Of a DNA stretch of 64,000 nucleotides, positions 16,208-26,675 are shown piece by piece. The first letter of the stretch is position 1; each line of letters starts with the position of its first letter. The notes beneath the pieces are model-generated. The model did no database searches, was not told the origin of the DNA, and saw only the letters and a list, made by a program, of their open reading frames with translations. Source of the DNA: Planococcus koreensis (GTDB lineage Bacteria; Bacillota; Bacilli; Bacillales_A; Planococcaceae); the NCBI RefSeq assembly GCF_004761975.1, contig NZ_RQII01000019.1, forward strand, positions 1-64,000. The letters run 5' to 3'. Made by a program: the position numbers and the translations under genes.

Positions 16208-17107
16208 ATGGGTTTAAAAGTGGAGAATGCCACAAAGAAATTCGGGGATTTTACAGCGGTGGACAATTTGTCGCTAGTGGTTGAAAGAGGGCAAATGTAC
16301 GGATTCCTTGGCGCGAACGGCGCAGGGAAGACGACCACTTTCCGAATGATTTTAGGGCTGCTGAACCAGACGCACGGAACGGTGACGTGGAACGGCAAGC
16401 CGATTACATACGCGAACAGCCCTGAAATCGGTTATTTGCCGGAAGAGCGGGGGCTGTATCCGAAAATGCGGGTGGAAGAACAGCTTGTTTATTTGGCACA
16501 GCTGCGCAAGATGCCCGTCGCGGAAGCAAAACGCGAAGTACATAAATGGCTTGAGCGCTTTGAAGTGCCGCATTACGCATCGAAAAAAGTGGAAGAGCTG
16601 TCAAAGGGCAATCAGCAAAAAATTCAATTGATAGCTTCGTTGATCCATAAACCGTCGCTGCTGATACTGGATGAACCTTTTTCCGGTTTGGACCCGGTCA
16701 ATGTCGGCATGTTGAAGTCCGCGATCCTGGATTTTCAAAAGCAAGGGGCGACAATCGTGTTCTCCAGCCACCGTATGGACCATGTAGAGGAATTATGCGA
16801 TGACATGAGCATACTCGATCGTGGGAAAGTCATCCTCAGCGGATCGATCCGCGATGCAAAACGTTCATTCGGCAAGCATAACGTCCGCATTAAAATGGAT
16901 CAGGATTTAACAGGCTTGAAAGAAATTGCCGGGGTGGAGGCATTCACAAAGACGCATGACGGGGCAGTGTTCAGAATCGGCAACGAATCGATAGCGCAAA
17001 CGCTGCTTGCTGCATCAATGAAGCTTGGAGACCTGCGCCATTTTTCCATTGAGGAACCGACTTTGGAAGAAATTTTCGTGGCGAAAGTAGGGAAAGCACA
17101 TGCATAG
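16208..17107 (+). CDS. yhaQ: ABC transporter ATP-binding protein, YhaQ/NatA-like
   Basis: ATPase of 299 residues with Walker A GANGAGKTT, a signature ELSKGNQQK, Walker B LLILDEPFSGLDP and the H-loop in SSHRMDHVEE. The C-terminal 70 residues form the extra domain seen in Nat-type Na+ efflux ATPases. Its stop overlaps the start of the permease gene by 8 bases, so the subunits are translationally coupled. The orthologous pair in B. subtilis is YhaQ-YhaP, a putative Na+ efflux system. The substrate is not demonstrated. Confidence 0.88.
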   Translation: MGLKVENATKKFGDFTAVDNLSLVVERGQMYGFLGANGAGKTTTFRMILGLLNQTHGTVTWNGKPITYANSPEIGYLPEERGLYPKMRVEEQLVYLAQLRKMPVAEAKREVHKWLERFEVPHYASKKVEELSKGNQQKIQLIASLIHKPSLLILDEPFSGLDPVNVGMLKSAILDFQKQGATIVFSSHRMDHVEELCDDMSILDRGKVILSGSIRDAKRSFGKHNVRIKMDQDLTGLKEIAGVEAFTKTHDGAVFRIGNESIAQTLLAASMKLGDLRHFSIEEPTLEEIFVAKVGKAHA

Positions 17108-18350
17108 TTTCTGGATTATCTTCAAACAAGCTTTTTTGACAAAGGCAAGGACGAAATCGTTCATTGCGACCACAGTGATCGTTGCAGCTTCATTTTTCCT
17201 GGTAGCGAATTTATCAAATATCATTGCTCTTTTTGATGGCGGCAGTGAAGACGCGGATGTGCTCCATGTTTTAGATGAATCAGGGCAATTAACGCCTCTG
17301 CTACAGGAGCAATTGGCAGCTGTCGACAGTCCCGTGCAGGCGATGCCGACCGAAATGTCGGAGACGGAATTGAGAGAAGGCATCTCGGAAGGGACCATTG
17401 AAGCGTATATCGAACTCACGCAAGCGCAAGGTTTGGCCGCTCGCTACGTAACCGAATCAGCTAATGGCATGGGCAGCGGAGCGGATGTAGAACAGGCTGT
17501 GCAATCGATGCAGACCGTTTTGGCTGCCGATGAAATCGGCCTTAGCCAGGCGGAAGTCAGCCAATTGTTTTCACCGGCATCATTTGAGCGTGAAGCCGTC
17601 GCCGTTTCTTCCAAGTCGGAAGAAGAATTGAACCAGGCGCGCGGGCTCGTTTATGTCCTGATTTTGCTTATTTATGTCGCAGTCATCTATTACCCGAACA
17701 TGATTGCCATGGAAGTGGCGAACGAGAAATCATCCCGTGTCATGGAAATCCTGATTTCGAGCGTCTCGCCGGTCAAGCATATGTTTGCGAAAATCGCGGG
17801 CATCGGCATGCTTGGCATCTTGCAAATGCTCATTTTCGGAACGGCCGGCTATTTTGCCATCAAATCTGCCGGCACGGATCTGGCAGGCGGCATTACAGGC
17901 GTCTTCGGCTTTTCAGACTTGAAAATCAGCACATTCCTGTTCGCGTTCCTGTTTTTCCTGCTTGGCTATTTTTTATATGCCGTGCTTGCGGCATTGCTTG
18001 GCTCACTTGTCAGTCGGACGGAAGACGTGCAGCAATTGATGCTGCCGATGATGTTTCTGGTCATCATTGCTTCTTTCATCGCTTTTTCCGGCATCGCGAT
18101 GCCGGAAGCGACGTACGTCACGGTGGCATCGTACATCCCGTTTTTTGCGCCGCTTGTCATGTTCCTGCGAGTCGGAATGCTTGATATCCCATTATGGGAG
18201 CCGTTGCTGTCGATCGCCATTATGCTTGTGACAATCGGCGTATTGGGCACGATCGGCGCACGCGTTTACAGAGGCGGCGTCCTTATGTACGGCCCGTCGC
18301 AATCGTTGAAAGACATCCGCAAAGCGATTCGTTTAGGGGACAATAAATAA
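17100..18350 (+). CDS. yhaP: ABC-2 type permease, YhaP/NatB-like
   Basis: Permease of 416 residues. One N-terminal helix (about 20-40) is followed by an extracytoplasmic domain of about 140 residues and five or six helices in the C-terminal half (from about residue 182, LVYVLILLIYVAVIYYPNM). This is the NatB/ABC-2 layout. The conserved ANEKSSRVMEILISSVSP follows the second helix. It forms an exporter with the upstream ATPase. A strong terminator follows. Confidence 0.86.
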   Translation: MHSFWIIFKQAFLTKARTKSFIATTVIVAASFFLVANLSNIIALFDGGSEDADVLHVLDESGQLTPLLQEQLAAVDSPVQAMPTEMSETELREGISEGTIEAYIELTQAQGLAARYVTESANGMGSGADVEQAVQSMQTVLAADEIGLSQAEVSQLFSPASFEREAVAVSSKSEEELNQARGLVYVLILLIYVAVIYYPNMIAMEVANEKSSRVMEILISSVSPVKHMFAKIAGIGMLGILQMLIFGTAGYFAIKSAGTDLAGGITGVFGFSDLKISTFLFAFLFFLLGYFLYAVLAALLGSLVSRTEDVQQLMLPMMFLVIIASFIAFSGIAMPEATYVTVASYIPFFAPLVMFLRVGMLDIPLWEPLLSIAIMLVTIGVLGTIGARVYRGGVLMYGPSQSLKDIRKAIRLGDNK

Positions 18351-18369
18351 CGTGGCGCAGTCCGTGTGC

Positions 18370-18411
18370 CGACCGCCAGCCGATCTTTTCGGCTGGCGGT
18401 TTTTTTTTTAT
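18370..18411 (+). terminator. Terminator of yhaQ-yhaP
   Basis: ACCGCCAGCCGA pairs with TCGGCTGGCGGT around a short loop, followed by about ten T residues. Confidence 0.88.
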
Positions 18412-18465
18412 TCGCCAACATGGTAAAATAAGAACAAATATTCGGTTTTCGAAGGAGCTTGATTT

Positions 18466-19683
18466 ATGAAAGGGATTCGTTTCATCCACGCGGCAGATTT
18501 GCATCTTGGCAGCCCATTCACCGGGGTGAAAGGGCTGCAGAAAGAACAATGGCAAAAGCTGAAGGACAGTACGCTGGAGGCATTTGACCGGCTGATCTCT
18601 TATGCGCTCGGGCAGCAGCCCGATTTCGTGCTGATTGCAGGTGATATCTATGACGGGGAAGACCGGAGCCTGCGTGCGCAGCACCGTTTCCAGCAAGGCA
18701 TGGAAAGGCTCAGCAAAGCGGGAATTCCTGTCATCTTATGCCATGGCAACCACGATCACTTGAGCGGCAGCTGGACGCGTTTCGAATTGCCGGATAATGT
18801 CCATTCGTTCGGTGCGGAAGTATCGCAAATCAAATTGAATATCCGCGGCATCGAAGTTGCTGTTGCGGGATTCAGCTATGGTGAACGCCACATTAAAGAG
18901 TCAATGGTAAACGCGTATCCTGCTGCAAGCGGAGGGGATGCATTCCATATCGGCATGCTTCATGGCAGCCTCGAAGGCGAGAAAGCACATGCCGTCTACG
19001 CACCTTTTACGAAACAGCAGCTCCTTGAGAAAAATTACGATTACTGGGCGCTCGGCCATATCCATTTGCGGCAGCAGCTCCACGATGATCCGCCGATCGT
19101 CTACCCTGGCAACATTCAAGGGCGGCACCGGGGAGAAGCTGGCGCAAAAGGCTTTTATGATGTCGAGCTGTCGAAAACTGCGGCACAGCTGACATTTGTC
19201 CAAACCTCGGTTCTGCAATTTGACGAACTCATCGTGGACTGCAGCGGTGTGATGCACATGAACGAGCTGTTGGATGCCTGTGCCAACGGTGCACGGGATT
19301 TCGCGGAACGCTTCGGGCCGGGTGCGGTAAAACTGAAATTCGTAAATTTGGATGCGGAGGCGCGGGAACTGGTTCTTGGCATTCCGGAAGAAGAGCTGCT
19401 CGAAGCCGTGCGGGAATCGCTGGAAACAATGGATGCATTCATGCTGGTGCAAGGGATATCGGCTGAAAAAGAAAGTGTGGAAGCAGAACTGTCGCCGCTT
19501 GCTGAAGAAATCATTTCCATGATGGATTCCTGGCAATTGCAGGACTGGAAGGAAGTATTGAAGGATTTATACCGCCATCCGAAAGGCAGCCGCTATTTGG
19601 AGCCGCTTGGAGAATCAGCAACAGGCGATATCAAGGCAGCCGCCGCTGAAAAAATTCGCCGCGGCATTGGAATCGGAGGATGA
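18466..19683 (+). CDS. yhaO: DNA repair exonuclease YhaO (SbcD/Mre11-like)
   Basis: Calcineurin-like phosphoesterase of 405 residues. Metal-binding motifs in order are AADLHLGSPF (about 9), AGDIYDGED (about 58), CHGNHDHLSG (about 93), GMLHGSL (about 163) and ALGHIHLRQ (about 195). The C-terminal part resembles the SbcD cap. It stands immediately upstream of yhaN (4-base gap), whose product is the SbcC/Rad50-like ATPase partner. B. subtilis YhaO is linked to double-strand-break and single-strand DNA metabolism. The start ATG at 18466 follows GAAGGAGC. Confidence 0.9.
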   Translation: MKGIRFIHAADLHLGSPFTGVKGLQKEQWQKLKDSTLEAFDRLISYALGQQPDFVLIAGDIYDGEDRSLRAQHRFQQGMERLSKAGIPVILCHGNHDHLSGSWTRFELPDNVHSFGAEVSQIKLNIRGIEVAVAGFSYGERHIKESMVNAYPAASGGDAFHIGMLHGSLEGEKAHAVYAPFTKQQLLEKNYDYWALGHIHLRQQLHDDPPIVYPGNIQGRHRGEAGAKGFYDVELSKTAAQLTFVQTSVLQFDELIVDCSGVMHMNELLDACANGARDFAERFGPGAVKLKFVNLDAEARELVLGIPEEELLEAVRESLETMDAFMLVQGISAEKESVEAELSPLAEEIISMMDSWQLQDWKEVLKDLYRHPKGSRYLEPLGESATGDIKAAAAEKIRRGIGIGG

Positions 19684-19687
19684 ACGG

Positions 19688-22519
19688 ATGAAAATCGAAA
19701 AATTGGTCATCTACGGTTTCGGCAAACACCAGGATCGCGAAATCATTTTGGACCCCGAACTGTCAATCATCTACGGCACGAACGAAGCGGGCAAAACCAC
19801 CATCCAGCAATTCATCATCCAGACCTTATTCGGCTATCCATCCAAAAATCAAAACCTGCGGCGCTATGAACCGAAAAACGGCGGCAAATATGGCGGGCAA
19901 TTGCATATTGTGGATCCGGATTTCGGGCGGGTAATTATTGAACGTGTGAAAGGGAAATCGGCTGGAGATGTAACGCTTTATTTCGAAGATGGCAGCGGCG
20001 GTTCTGAAACTGACCTGAAAATGATTTTACGGGATTACGACAGGGCTTCTTTTGAGTCTGTATTCTCGTTTTCCATACATGAGCTGCAAGGGCTTGAAAA
20101 TATGAATGAAGAAGAATTGAGCCGGACATTGCTGGCATCCGGAACGACTGGCATGGACGCCATCGCCCGGATGGAGAGCCGCCTGGAAAAAGAAATGGCC
20201 GTTGTCTTCAAAAAAAGCGGACGCAACCCCGAAATCAACTTGAGGGTCGATGAACTCAAATTACTTGATAATGATTTGAAAGAGTACCGCCGCCGAATCG
20301 AATTATATGAACCTTATGTTGCACGGGTTCGTGAAATCGAGAGCCGGCTGGATGAGATGGGCGATGAAGAAGCTGAACTTGATGGAGCATTGAAAGCTGC
20401 TGAACGCTGGCTGCAGGCTAGGCCGCTTCTGGAAAAGCGGCAAGCGCTGGAGTTGGAGGCAAGCACATTGCAGGCAACCGCTTTTCCTCCGGATGGCCGC
20501 CGCCGGATGGACAGGCTGTCAGACAGGCTGTCGGAAGCAACAGCCAAAATCGGCTCTTTGGAACAACAATACAACCGGACGGCTGATCAGCCCGAAACGC
20601 CGAAACGAATAGAAGAATTGGAAGGCCTTTTGGCAAAGGAATCCGGATGGCACCGCCTGAGTTCGGAACTATCCAATAAACAGCAGGAAATAGGCAAAAT
20701 TGCAGATGAACAAGGACGTTTGCTTTCATTGGTTGGAATGGATTTGGAGCAGGCGCTGCGGGCGGATGTTTCGCTAAACAATGAGGAGCGGCTCTTGTCC
20801 TTTGTTGAACAAGCGGATCAAGAAGAAGAAGAGCAGCGGTATCATAGCCGGAAAGTTGCGGAAGAGAAAACGAAGTTGGAAGAAGCGTCGAAGGAATTGA
20901 AATTCTTTCTGTCTGGCGAACCATCTGAAAAAGAGCGCAAGGAAGCAGAAGAGTGGCTGGCTGCTGCGCCGAAATTAGCCGAGGCAAAAGCAGCGGGGCA
21001 GCTTCAAGGATCCAGCAACCCAAAGAATCTGATGTATATATTGATGGGACTCGGGGTTTTAGGTTTCCTGATCGGAATTTTCCAAGAAAATTATCCATTA
21101 GCCGTTATTTCTGTTCTGGCAGCTATTGCAGGGGCTTGGATGGCCTTTAAAGGCAGAAAGACCGAAACACTCCCAGCGGAATATCAACAGGTTCTAGCGG
21201 CTTACGGCGGCAGGGAAACGGAGCTTAATGCGTTAATCGACAAATTAGCGCAATACGACAGAAAATTGGACAGCTTACTGGACAATTTGGAAGCAACGAA
21301 GCGCCAAATTGCAACTTTGGCACAAGCACCACAAGGGCAAGGGGCAAAAGAGGCATACCGGGAGTTTCTTCAGGAGCTGGGCATCAATCCTGAAACCGGA
21401 AGAAAAACGGTCGTGGAATTATTCGGCGCGCTGCGTGAAATACAAGCATTGCAAACGGCTTCGGAACGGCTTAGCAGAGACATTGCAAAACATACCGCCG
21501 AAGCTGAGGAATGGCTTGCTGAAGCGTCTGCCGCCTGCAACAGAGTTTTGGCGCAGGATGGCCTGTACGAAGCAATCCGCGCGGAATTTTCCGCACGCAA
21601 AGACCATAACGCAAGTGTGGCGAAATCGCTGGCGCAAAAGAGGGAGCTTCAGGCAGAACTGGCACAAGCCCAATCCCTCGCTTTGCAGATTGAGCAGGAG
21701 CAAGGCGCCCTGTTGCAGGATGCCGGAGCTTTGAACTTGGAGCAATTTTACAGCCTTTGCGACGGCTGGGAACGCCTTCAGGAAATCGGCAAGCAGCAGG
21801 CATTTCTGGCAGCGCAATTGGATAGCCTAGGCGATGTCGATGAGATGAATGGCGACAGCACAGCAGACGGCGGCATTGAAAGCTTAGAAGATAAGCTTGG
21901 AGCACTGAAAAAAGAGCGTCATGCATTGCTGGCCGAAAAAGCTGATAAGCTGCAGGCGGCAAAAACGCTGTTGTCAGATGGTGAGTATGAAGAAAAACTT
22001 CAGCAATTCGAAGAAAAGAAAGAGGAGCTCGCTGAGCTTGCGATGCGCTGGTCGATAGACAAAGCCATAACTGCCGCAATCCGGAGGACGATGGACGAAT
22101 TGAAGGATAAAAAACTGCCGGCGGTCATCGGAGCAGCACAAGCCTATTTCAGCAAACTGACGGGCAATGCTTACAGCAACCTGGAAATGAATCCAGATGG
22201 TTTTTTTGAAGCGGTCAGGGAAGACGGCATGCGTTTTCATATAGCTGAGCTTAGCCAAGCGACAAAAGAGCAGGCCTATATTTCTTTGCGCTTGTCGCTG
22301 GCCGTTTCGATGCGAGAAAGCCATGCGTTTCCCGTGATCATGGATGACCCGTTTGTTCATTTTGATCGCCGGCGGCTTCAGCACATGATAAACTTAATAA
22401 CGGAGTTGCAGCTAAACCATCAATTCATTTATTTTACTTGCCACGAGACGATGAAAGAAAGTTGGCCGAAAGCATCGATTATTGATGTGGCTGATATTGG
22501 AAGGAGTGTCCATTCATGA
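19688..22519 (+). CDS. yhaN: SbcC/Rad50-like ATPase YhaN
   Basis: SMC-like ATPase of 943 residues. Walker A (GTNEAGKTT) lies near residue 33, and an N-terminal ATPase lobe extends to about 200. Long coiled coils occupy about 200-420 and 510-800. The C-terminal lobe carries the ABC-type signature region ([20 protein letters not shown]) and Walker B ([13 protein letters not shown]). A pair of hydrophobic segments near residues 447-490 interrupts the coiled coil, as in B. subtilis YhaN, suggesting membrane association. The ATG at 19688, preceded by GGAGGATGAACGG, gives the expected [14 protein letters not shown] start. The end overlaps yhaM (ATGA), so yhaO-yhaN-yhaM form one operon. Confidence 0.9.
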   Translation: MKIEKLVIYGFGKHQDREIILDPELSIIYGTNEAGKTTIQQFIIQTLFGYPSKNQNLRRYEPKNGGKYGGQLHIVDPDFGRVIIERVKGKSAGDVTLYFEDGSGGSETDLKMILRDYDRASFESVFSFSIHELQGLENMNEEELSRTLLASGTTGMDAIARMESRLEKEMAVVFKKSGRNPEINLRVDELKLLDNDLKEYRRRIELYEPYVARVREIESRLDEMGDEEAELDGALKAAERWLQARPLLEKRQALELEASTLQATAFPPDGRRRMDRLSDRLSEATAKIGSLEQQYNRTADQPETPKRIEELEGLLAKESGWHRLSSELSNKQQEIGKIADEQGRLLSLVGMDLEQALRADVSLNNEERLLSFVEQADQEEEEQRYHSRKVAEEKTKLEEASKELKFFLSGEPSEKERKEAEEWLAAAPKLAEAKAAGQLQGSSNPKNLMYILMGLGVLGFLIGIFQENYPLAVISVLAAIAGAWMAFKGRKTETLPAEYQQVLAAYGGRETELNALIDKLAQYDRKLDSLLDNLEATKRQIATLAQAPQGQGAKEAYREFLQELGINPETGRKTVVELFGALREIQALQTASERLSRDIAKHTAEAEEWLAEASAACNRVLAQDGLYEAIRAEFSARKDHNASVAKSLAQKRELQAELAQAQSLALQIEQEQGALLQDAGALNLEQFYSLCDGWERLQEIGKQQAFLAAQLDSLGDVDEMNGDSTADGGIESLEDKLGALKKERHALLAEKADKLQAAKTLLSDGEYEEKLQQFEEKKEELAELAMRWSIDKAITAAIRRTMDELKDKKLPAVIGAAQAYFSKLTGNAYSNLEMNPDGFFEAVREDGMRFHIAELSQATKEQAYISLRLSLAVSMRESHAFPVIMDDPFVHFDRRRLQHMINLITELQLNHQFIYFTCHETMKESWPKASIIDVADIGRSVHS

Positions 22520-23457
22520 CAAAAGGAATTACACAGCGTGCTGTCGGAGAGACAATCGATGAATTTTTGCTGATCAAACAATCGGTGAAGGGCGTCACCA
22601 CTACCGGCAATCCGTTTATGTCGCTCGTCCTGCAAGATAAGAGCGGCGATATAGAAGCAAAGCTTTGGGACACAAAAGATGAACATGAGAAGGTCTTCGC
22701 TGCGGAGACGATTGTCCGCGTTGGTGGAGAAATCCATAATTACCGCGGCAAAAATCAATTGCGCATCAAGAGCATCCGGCCTGCGAAGCCGGAAGAGAAC
22801 CAGTCGATTGCAGATCTTATGCCGTCTTCGTCGAAAACAACGGAAGAGCTATTGGAGGATGTGATGCAGTATCTTTTCAAGATGGAGAATCCCCATATTC
22901 AGCGGATCACCCGCCATATCTTGAAGAAATACCAGCAGCAATTCCTGACATTCCCGGCAGCAACACGGAACCATCACGATTACGTGTCAGGGCTGGCGGA
23001 CCATGTCGTCTCGATGCTGAAGCTGGGAGATGCCATTGCAGGGATCTACCCAAGCTTAAACAAGGATCTGCTGTATTCAGGCATCATCCTCCACGACATC
23101 GGGAAAGTTTTCGAATTGTCAGGGCCGATTGCAACAACGTATACCTTGAAAGGGAATTTGCTTGGCCATATTTCAATCATGGTGACGGAAATCGAGAAAG
23201 CTGCGGAAGAGCTCGATATTGACAGCGAAGAAGTTTTGCTGCTGCAGCATATGGTATTGTCACACCATGGCAAAGAAGAGTGGGGAAGCCCGAAAAAGCC
23301 GATGATCAAAGAAGCGGAAATGCTCCATTATATCGATAACATCGATGCGAAAATGATGATGCTTGACCGCGCGCTTGAAAAAACGAAGCAAGGTGAATTT
23401 ACCGAGCGGCTGTTTCCGCTGGATAACCGTTCTTTCTACAAGCCGACAATCGATTAG
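22516..23457 (+). CDS. yhaM: 3'-5' exoribonuclease YhaM
   Basis: Exoribonuclease of 313 residues with an N-terminal OB-fold (about 15-95) and an HD domain ([16 protein letters not shown] and [10 protein letters not shown] giving the metal ligands, about 155-250). YhaM degrades RNA and single-stranded DNA 3'-5' in Gram-positive bacteria. The ATG lies within the ATGA overlap with yhaN and has GGAAGGAGTG upstream. The downstream terminator is shared with convergent prsA. Confidence 0.93.
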   Translation: MTKGITQRAVGETIDEFLLIKQSVKGVTTTGNPFMSLVLQDKSGDIEAKLWDTKDEHEKVFAAETIVRVGGEIHNYRGKNQLRIKSIRPAKPEENQSIADLMPSSSKTTEELLEDVMQYLFKMENPHIQRITRHILKKYQQQFLTFPAATRNHHDYVSGLADHVVSMLKLGDAIAGIYPSLNKDLLYSGIILHDIGKVFELSGPIATTYTLKGNLLGHISIMVTEIEKAAEELDIDSEEVLLLQHMVLSHHGKEEWGSPKKPMIKEAEMLHYIDNIDAKMMMLDRALEKTKQGEFTERLFPLDNRSFYKPTID

Positions 23458-23487
23458 GGAAGAGCAGGCCAATTAAATAATCGCATA

Positions 23488-23536
23488 CAAAAAAGGCGGC
23501 GCTTAAATTCACAAAGAATTTAGCACCGCCTTTTTT
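23488..23536. terminator. Bidirectional terminator between yhaM and prsA
   Basis: A stem of about 20 bp (AAAAAAGGCGGCGCTTAAAT with the complementary right arm, one mismatch). A and T runs sit at its two ends. Confidence 0.88.
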
Positions 23537-23550
23537 AATGGCTGTTTCAA

Positions 23551-24444
23551 TTATTGAGCTGGTTGAGCTGGTTGAGCTTCAGCGTTAATGATTTCATCCA
23601 AAGCGGATTTTAAATCTTCATCTTTGATCTCGACTTTAGCGTCTTCAAGCATTTTGCCGATTTTCGGCACTAAAGCAGCTTGGTCGGCTTTAGCCATCGC
23701 CAATTCTGTGCGAATTTGCTCTTTTTGTTCGTCCAATGCAGGCTGGTCTTCGACTTCACGCTTGTCCGTAACTTGGATAATGTGGAAGCCGTGCTGAGAT
23801 TGAACAGGTTCGCTGATTTCATCTACTTCCAATGCGTAAGCAGCTTCTTCGAACTCAGGCACCATCGCGCCTGTGCCGAACCAGTCCAATGATCCGCCAT
23901 TGGCTGCAGAGCCAGTGTCCGTTGAATACTCTTCAGCAAGTGCCGCGAAATCTCCGCCGCCGTCCAATTCAGTTTTGACTTTGTTTGCTGTTTCTTCATC
24001 GGCAACCAGGATGTGGCGTGCATTCAATTCAGTTGCTTGGCGGTCATATTGCTGTTGAATTTCTTCATCAGTAACTTCGACGCCGTCAGTCAACGCTTTT
24101 TCCTGAAGCAGGTTCAAGCGCAAAACTTTTTTATAGCTTTCTTCTGTCTGATTGTTTTGTGTCAGGAATTGCTCGAAGTTTTCGCCCATCTCTTCTTTAG
24201 ATGATTCGAATTCCGCGTCTACTTCTTCGTCCGTCACTTCGTATTTTTCAGAAAGGACTTTTTCAATCATCAAGATCTGGATTGCCTGTTCGCCGACAGA
24301 AGTTTTCATCTCTTCATACAGTTCTTCTTTTGAGATGTCGCCAACTTCAGATTCAACGATTACTTCACTGTCAGCACCGTCGCTGCAAGCACTCAAAGCA
24401 AGTACTGATGCCGCTAAGGACAAGGTTAAAATGGATTTTTTCAT
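23551..24444 (-). CDS. prsA: PrsA foldase lipoprotein (peptidyl-prolyl isomerase)
   Basis: Extracytoplasmic folding factor of 297 residues. A signal peptide ends in the lipobox LSAC (Cys20), so the mature protein is lipid-anchored. The N- and C-terminal helical chaperone parts flank a parvulin domain (about 135-230) with [22 protein letters not shown] and HGFHIIQV. It ends in a Gln/Pro/Ala-rich tail. The tail codons at 23556-23575 are a short direct repeat (GAGCTGGTT twice on the plus strand). It is expected to fold secreted proteins after Sec export. ScoC and EcsAB, both tied to exoprotein output in B. subtilis, lie nearby. Confidence 0.93.
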   Translation of the reverse strand: MKKSILTLSLAASVLALSACSDGADSEVIVESEVGDISKEELYEEMKTSVGEQAIQILMIEKVLSEKYEVTDEEVDAEFESSKEEMGENFEQFLTQNNQTEESYKKVLRLNLLQEKALTDGVEVTDEEIQQQYDRQATELNARHILVADEETANKVKTELDGGGDFAALAEEYSTDTGSAANGGSLDWFGTGAMVPEFEEAAYALEVDEISEPVQSQHGFHIIQVTDKREVEDQPALDEQKEQIRTELAMAKADQAALVPKIGKMLEDAKVEIKDEDLKSALDEIINAEAQPAQPAQ

Positions 24445-24558
24445 AATAGATTCGCTCCCAACTTTCTATCTAGATGCAGTAGTTACTATAACATAAACGT
24501 TTAAAAAATCAAAAAGTTTCCTAAAAAAAAAGTCCACATGCCCAAGGGGCAAATAGAC

Positions 24559-24744
24559 TTATGGAGTGAATTCTACGCCTACATACAAAGATACAAGCAA
24601 AATTGTTACCAATATATTAATGGTCCGGAAAATCTTCTGGTGATTTTCTTCCGGAATTTCTCTTGAAGTGACGAGTGCCAATGTCATTCGGTTGATCTGG
24701 AACAAGTAAAGCACAGAGAACATAACTACAAAAGCGATAATCAT
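24559..24744 (-). CDS. Small two-helix membrane protein of unknown function
   Basis: Protein of 61 residues with two hydrophobic helices (about 2-20, and about 40-58 ending VSLYVGVEF), joined by a charged segment (TSREIPEENHQK). It has a clear GAGGGGAGG ribosome-binding site. It occupies the place of the small yhaL/yhaK genes downstream of prsA in B. subtilis but is not recognisably either. No function is proposed. Confidence 0.6.
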   Translation of the reverse strand: MIIAFVVMFSVLYLFQINRMTLALVTSREIPEENHQKIFRTINILVTILLVSLYVGVEFTP

Positions 24745-24802
24745 GGATTTCCTCCCCTCGACTTAGCTTCTAGTATATCAAAGAAGGGCGAAAAATACAG
24801 GA

Positions 24803-25348
24803 TTAGACCACCGCTTCAGGTACAAGAATCTCAAAACCGTTATCCGTTTCTTCAATCAACGCATCTTTTGGCGAGTGCGCTAAGTTGCGGATGTAAATCA
24901 AATCAGTGAGGCACAAGCCGCAATGATAAGCCAAAAGCATCGCAAAATAATGGCTGTAAGCTGGCATCATCATACTTGAAATGATAATCGCTGTATTGAT
25001 TGCAAGGAATGGTGAAAGCAAGGTCAAGATGAATCGGATCTTTGCAACCGGCTCTGTAATATGAAGCGAAATCATCGGAACAACCTTAAGCTGTTTTTTG
25101 ATGATGACACGGATGCTTCTCCGGCAGCCGATAAGCGGCAGAAAATGGAACAGCTTATGGAGCGGATAGATTGCGAGTATTGCGCCTATGAATAGCAAAA
25201 AGTTTTTATCGGACAAAGGATTGGAATACAGGATATTCAGCACGATATAGAAAGTCATAAAGACGCCAAGGGCGATAAGTGCTGACATCAGATAAAGCCG
25301 ATCGAGGCCGTATTGTTTTTTAACGTTAATGGATTTCCAGCAATGCAT
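24803..25348 (-). CDS. Membrane protein, DUF3267-like
   Basis: Protein of 181 residues with four hydrophobic helices (about 18-42, 50-68, 107-130 and 135-155) and a soluble C-terminal tail. Pattern and position suggest the DUF3267 family of putative membrane zincins, but HExxH is not present: the equivalent segment reads HKLFHFLPL. I chose the ATG at 25346-25348, preceded by AGGAGATGCATCC, over longer frames. It sits between prsA and scoC, like YhaJ in B. subtilis. Its function is unknown. Confidence 0.55.
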   Translation of the reverse strand: MHCWKSINVKKQYGLDRLYLMSALIALGVFMTFYIVLNILYSNPLSDKNFLLFIGAILAIYPLHKLFHFLPLIGCRRSIRVIIKKQLKVVPMISLHITEPVAKIRFILTLLSPFLAINTAIIISSMMMPAYSHYFAMLLAYHCGLCLTDLIYIRNLAHSPKDALIEETDNGFEILVPEAVV

Positions 25349-25440
25349 GGATGCATCTCCTAAAAGGTGTTTTGTCATGTGAGTCGATACATACAATACA
25401 ACGATTTTGGAGGAAATGCAATAGTATTGGGCATTAAATT

Positions 25441-26013
25441 TTAGAGAGCGTTTTCAGTTTTTCCTTTCGACTCGAGAATGTGATTTTCTTCACTGAATTT
25501 ACTTTCAATGTTCTTGAAAGACGCTTCGAAGATTTCCATGAAGTCGTTTCCGTAGATATTGCGGATTACGGCCATGACGTCCATGAATTCAGGGAATTTG
25601 CCGTATAATTCTCTAAGCGGCAGGGAGCCGTCAATTACAGTATGTGGAGTGTCATGGTATTTCTCGATCATTTCTTGGATCAAGTCCGCGCCTTTGTCGG
25701 TTAATTCCACATATGTATTGCGCTTATCTGTATCCCGCTTTGAAAAAGACAGCAATCCGCGTTCTTCCAGCTTTTTCGAAAAATTGAAAGCAGTGGAGAC
25801 ATGCATAACGCCGAATTTGGCCACATCGGAAATAGATGCGCCTTTTAAATGGTACGATATCCAAAGAATATGGTGTTCGTTAATATTCAAATCATAAGGT
25901 TTGATCCATAGCTGCCAATCCTTTTCGACAGCCTTCCACAAAGCTTTTGACAATTGGCCAATCCGCTGGCTGAACATCATGGCTTCTTTCAAAGTGTAAT
26001 CTCTTTCACTCAT
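25441..26013 (-). CDS. hpr: HTH-type regulator Hpr/ScoC (MarR family)
   Basis: MarR-fold regulator of 190 residues. The winged helix lies at about 50-125, with [26 protein letters not shown] as helix-turn-helix and [14 protein letters not shown] as wing. The long C-terminal helical region is typical of ScoC. In B. subtilis it represses exoproteases (aprE, nprE), peptide uptake operons and sporulation genes during growth. The order prsA ... hpr-yhaH-trpP-hit-ecsAB is the same as in B. subtilis, which supports orthology. Confidence 0.92.
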   Translation of the reverse strand: MSERDYTLKEAMMFSQRIGQLSKALWKAVEKDWQLWIKPYDLNINEHHILWISYHLKGASISDVAKFGVMHVSTAFNFSKKLEERGLLSFSKRDTDKRNTYVELTDKGADLIQEMIEKYHDTPHTVIDGSLPLRELYGKFPEFMDVMAVIRNIYGNDFMEIFEASFKNIESKFSEENHILESKGKTENAL

Positions 26014-26111
26014 TTAAGCACCAACCTTTCCTGTGAAAATGTTTTCTCTTATTATAGCAATAAAACAAACAGGAATGTAGTGTGAATAATAAAAAAATTT
26101 AGGAAATCGTA

Positions 26112-26156
26112 AAATAAATAAAAGGGACTGCCCATGGGCAGTCCCTTTTATTTATT
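26112..26156 (-). terminator. Terminator overlapping the 3' end of yhaH
   Basis: A long, nearly perfect stem (AAATAAATAAAAGGGACTGCC ... GGGCAGTCCCTTTTATTTA) with a 2-base centre. The yhaH stop codon lies in its right arm. Confidence 0.75.
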
Positions 26157-26549
26157 GTCCGAATCGTCGTCTGAATCAGCATGATCATCCTTTTTATCTT
26201 TGCTGATGGAATTTTGCAAGGCTTCTATAGCATTTTGGATTGCCAATATTTCAAGCTGTAAATGTTCTTTGGCTGGGCCTGTGCTTTCTTTCCACGTTTC
26301 CAGTGAAGCTTTCAGGCCGTCAGTCGCCTCCGGTACAGCGGTTTTGCTTTGTTCTTTCAAATGATTGACCGATTCTTTTAAGTTATTCACTTTTTCTTTT
26401 ACATCCGTCAATTTTTCTTTCCAATCGGAAGAGCTTGTCTTCATGGAACTTCTAAGTTCTTGTCCGGATTGAGGTGTTGAAAATAATGTCGCTGCTGCTC
26501 CAGCTGCAAGGCCAGTTGCCAGCCCTAAAAAAAATGTCGATGCTTTCAT
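26148..26549 (-). CDS. yhaH: YtxH-domain protein, YhaH-like
   Basis: Protein of 133 residues. A glycine/alanine-rich membrane segment (about 5-25, FFLGLATGLAAGAAATLF) and the TPQSGQELR motif are typical of YtxH proteins. A charged coiled-coil domain rich in Lys and Glu follows, then an acidic tail of Asp repeats. It lies between hpr and trpP as in B. subtilis. YtxH proteins are general-stress-associated envelope proteins of unknown mechanism. Confidence 0.8.
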   Translation of the reverse strand: MKASTFFLGLATGLAAGAAATLFSTPQSGQELRSSMKTSSSDWKEKLTDVKEKVNNLKESVNHLKEQSKTAVPEATDGLKASLETWKESTGPAKEHLQLEILAIQNAIEALQNSISKDKKDDHADSDDDSDNK

Positions 26550-26633
26550 AGATAAAGCGCCCCTTTCGTCCTATAACGTTCTTTTCCTTTATTTCACTTA
26601 ATTAAAACATAATAATGAATAGCTATTCAACGA

Positions 26634-26672
26634 AAAAAAGCTTTTCGATGGATTTGCCATCAAAAAGCTTTA
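26634..26672 (-). terminator. Terminator of trpP
   Basis: The arms AAAGCTTTTcGATGG and CCATCAAAAAGCTTT enclose a 5-base loop. Seven A residues on the left give a U run in the minus-strand transcript. Confidence 0.8.
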
Positions 26673-26675
26673 GAA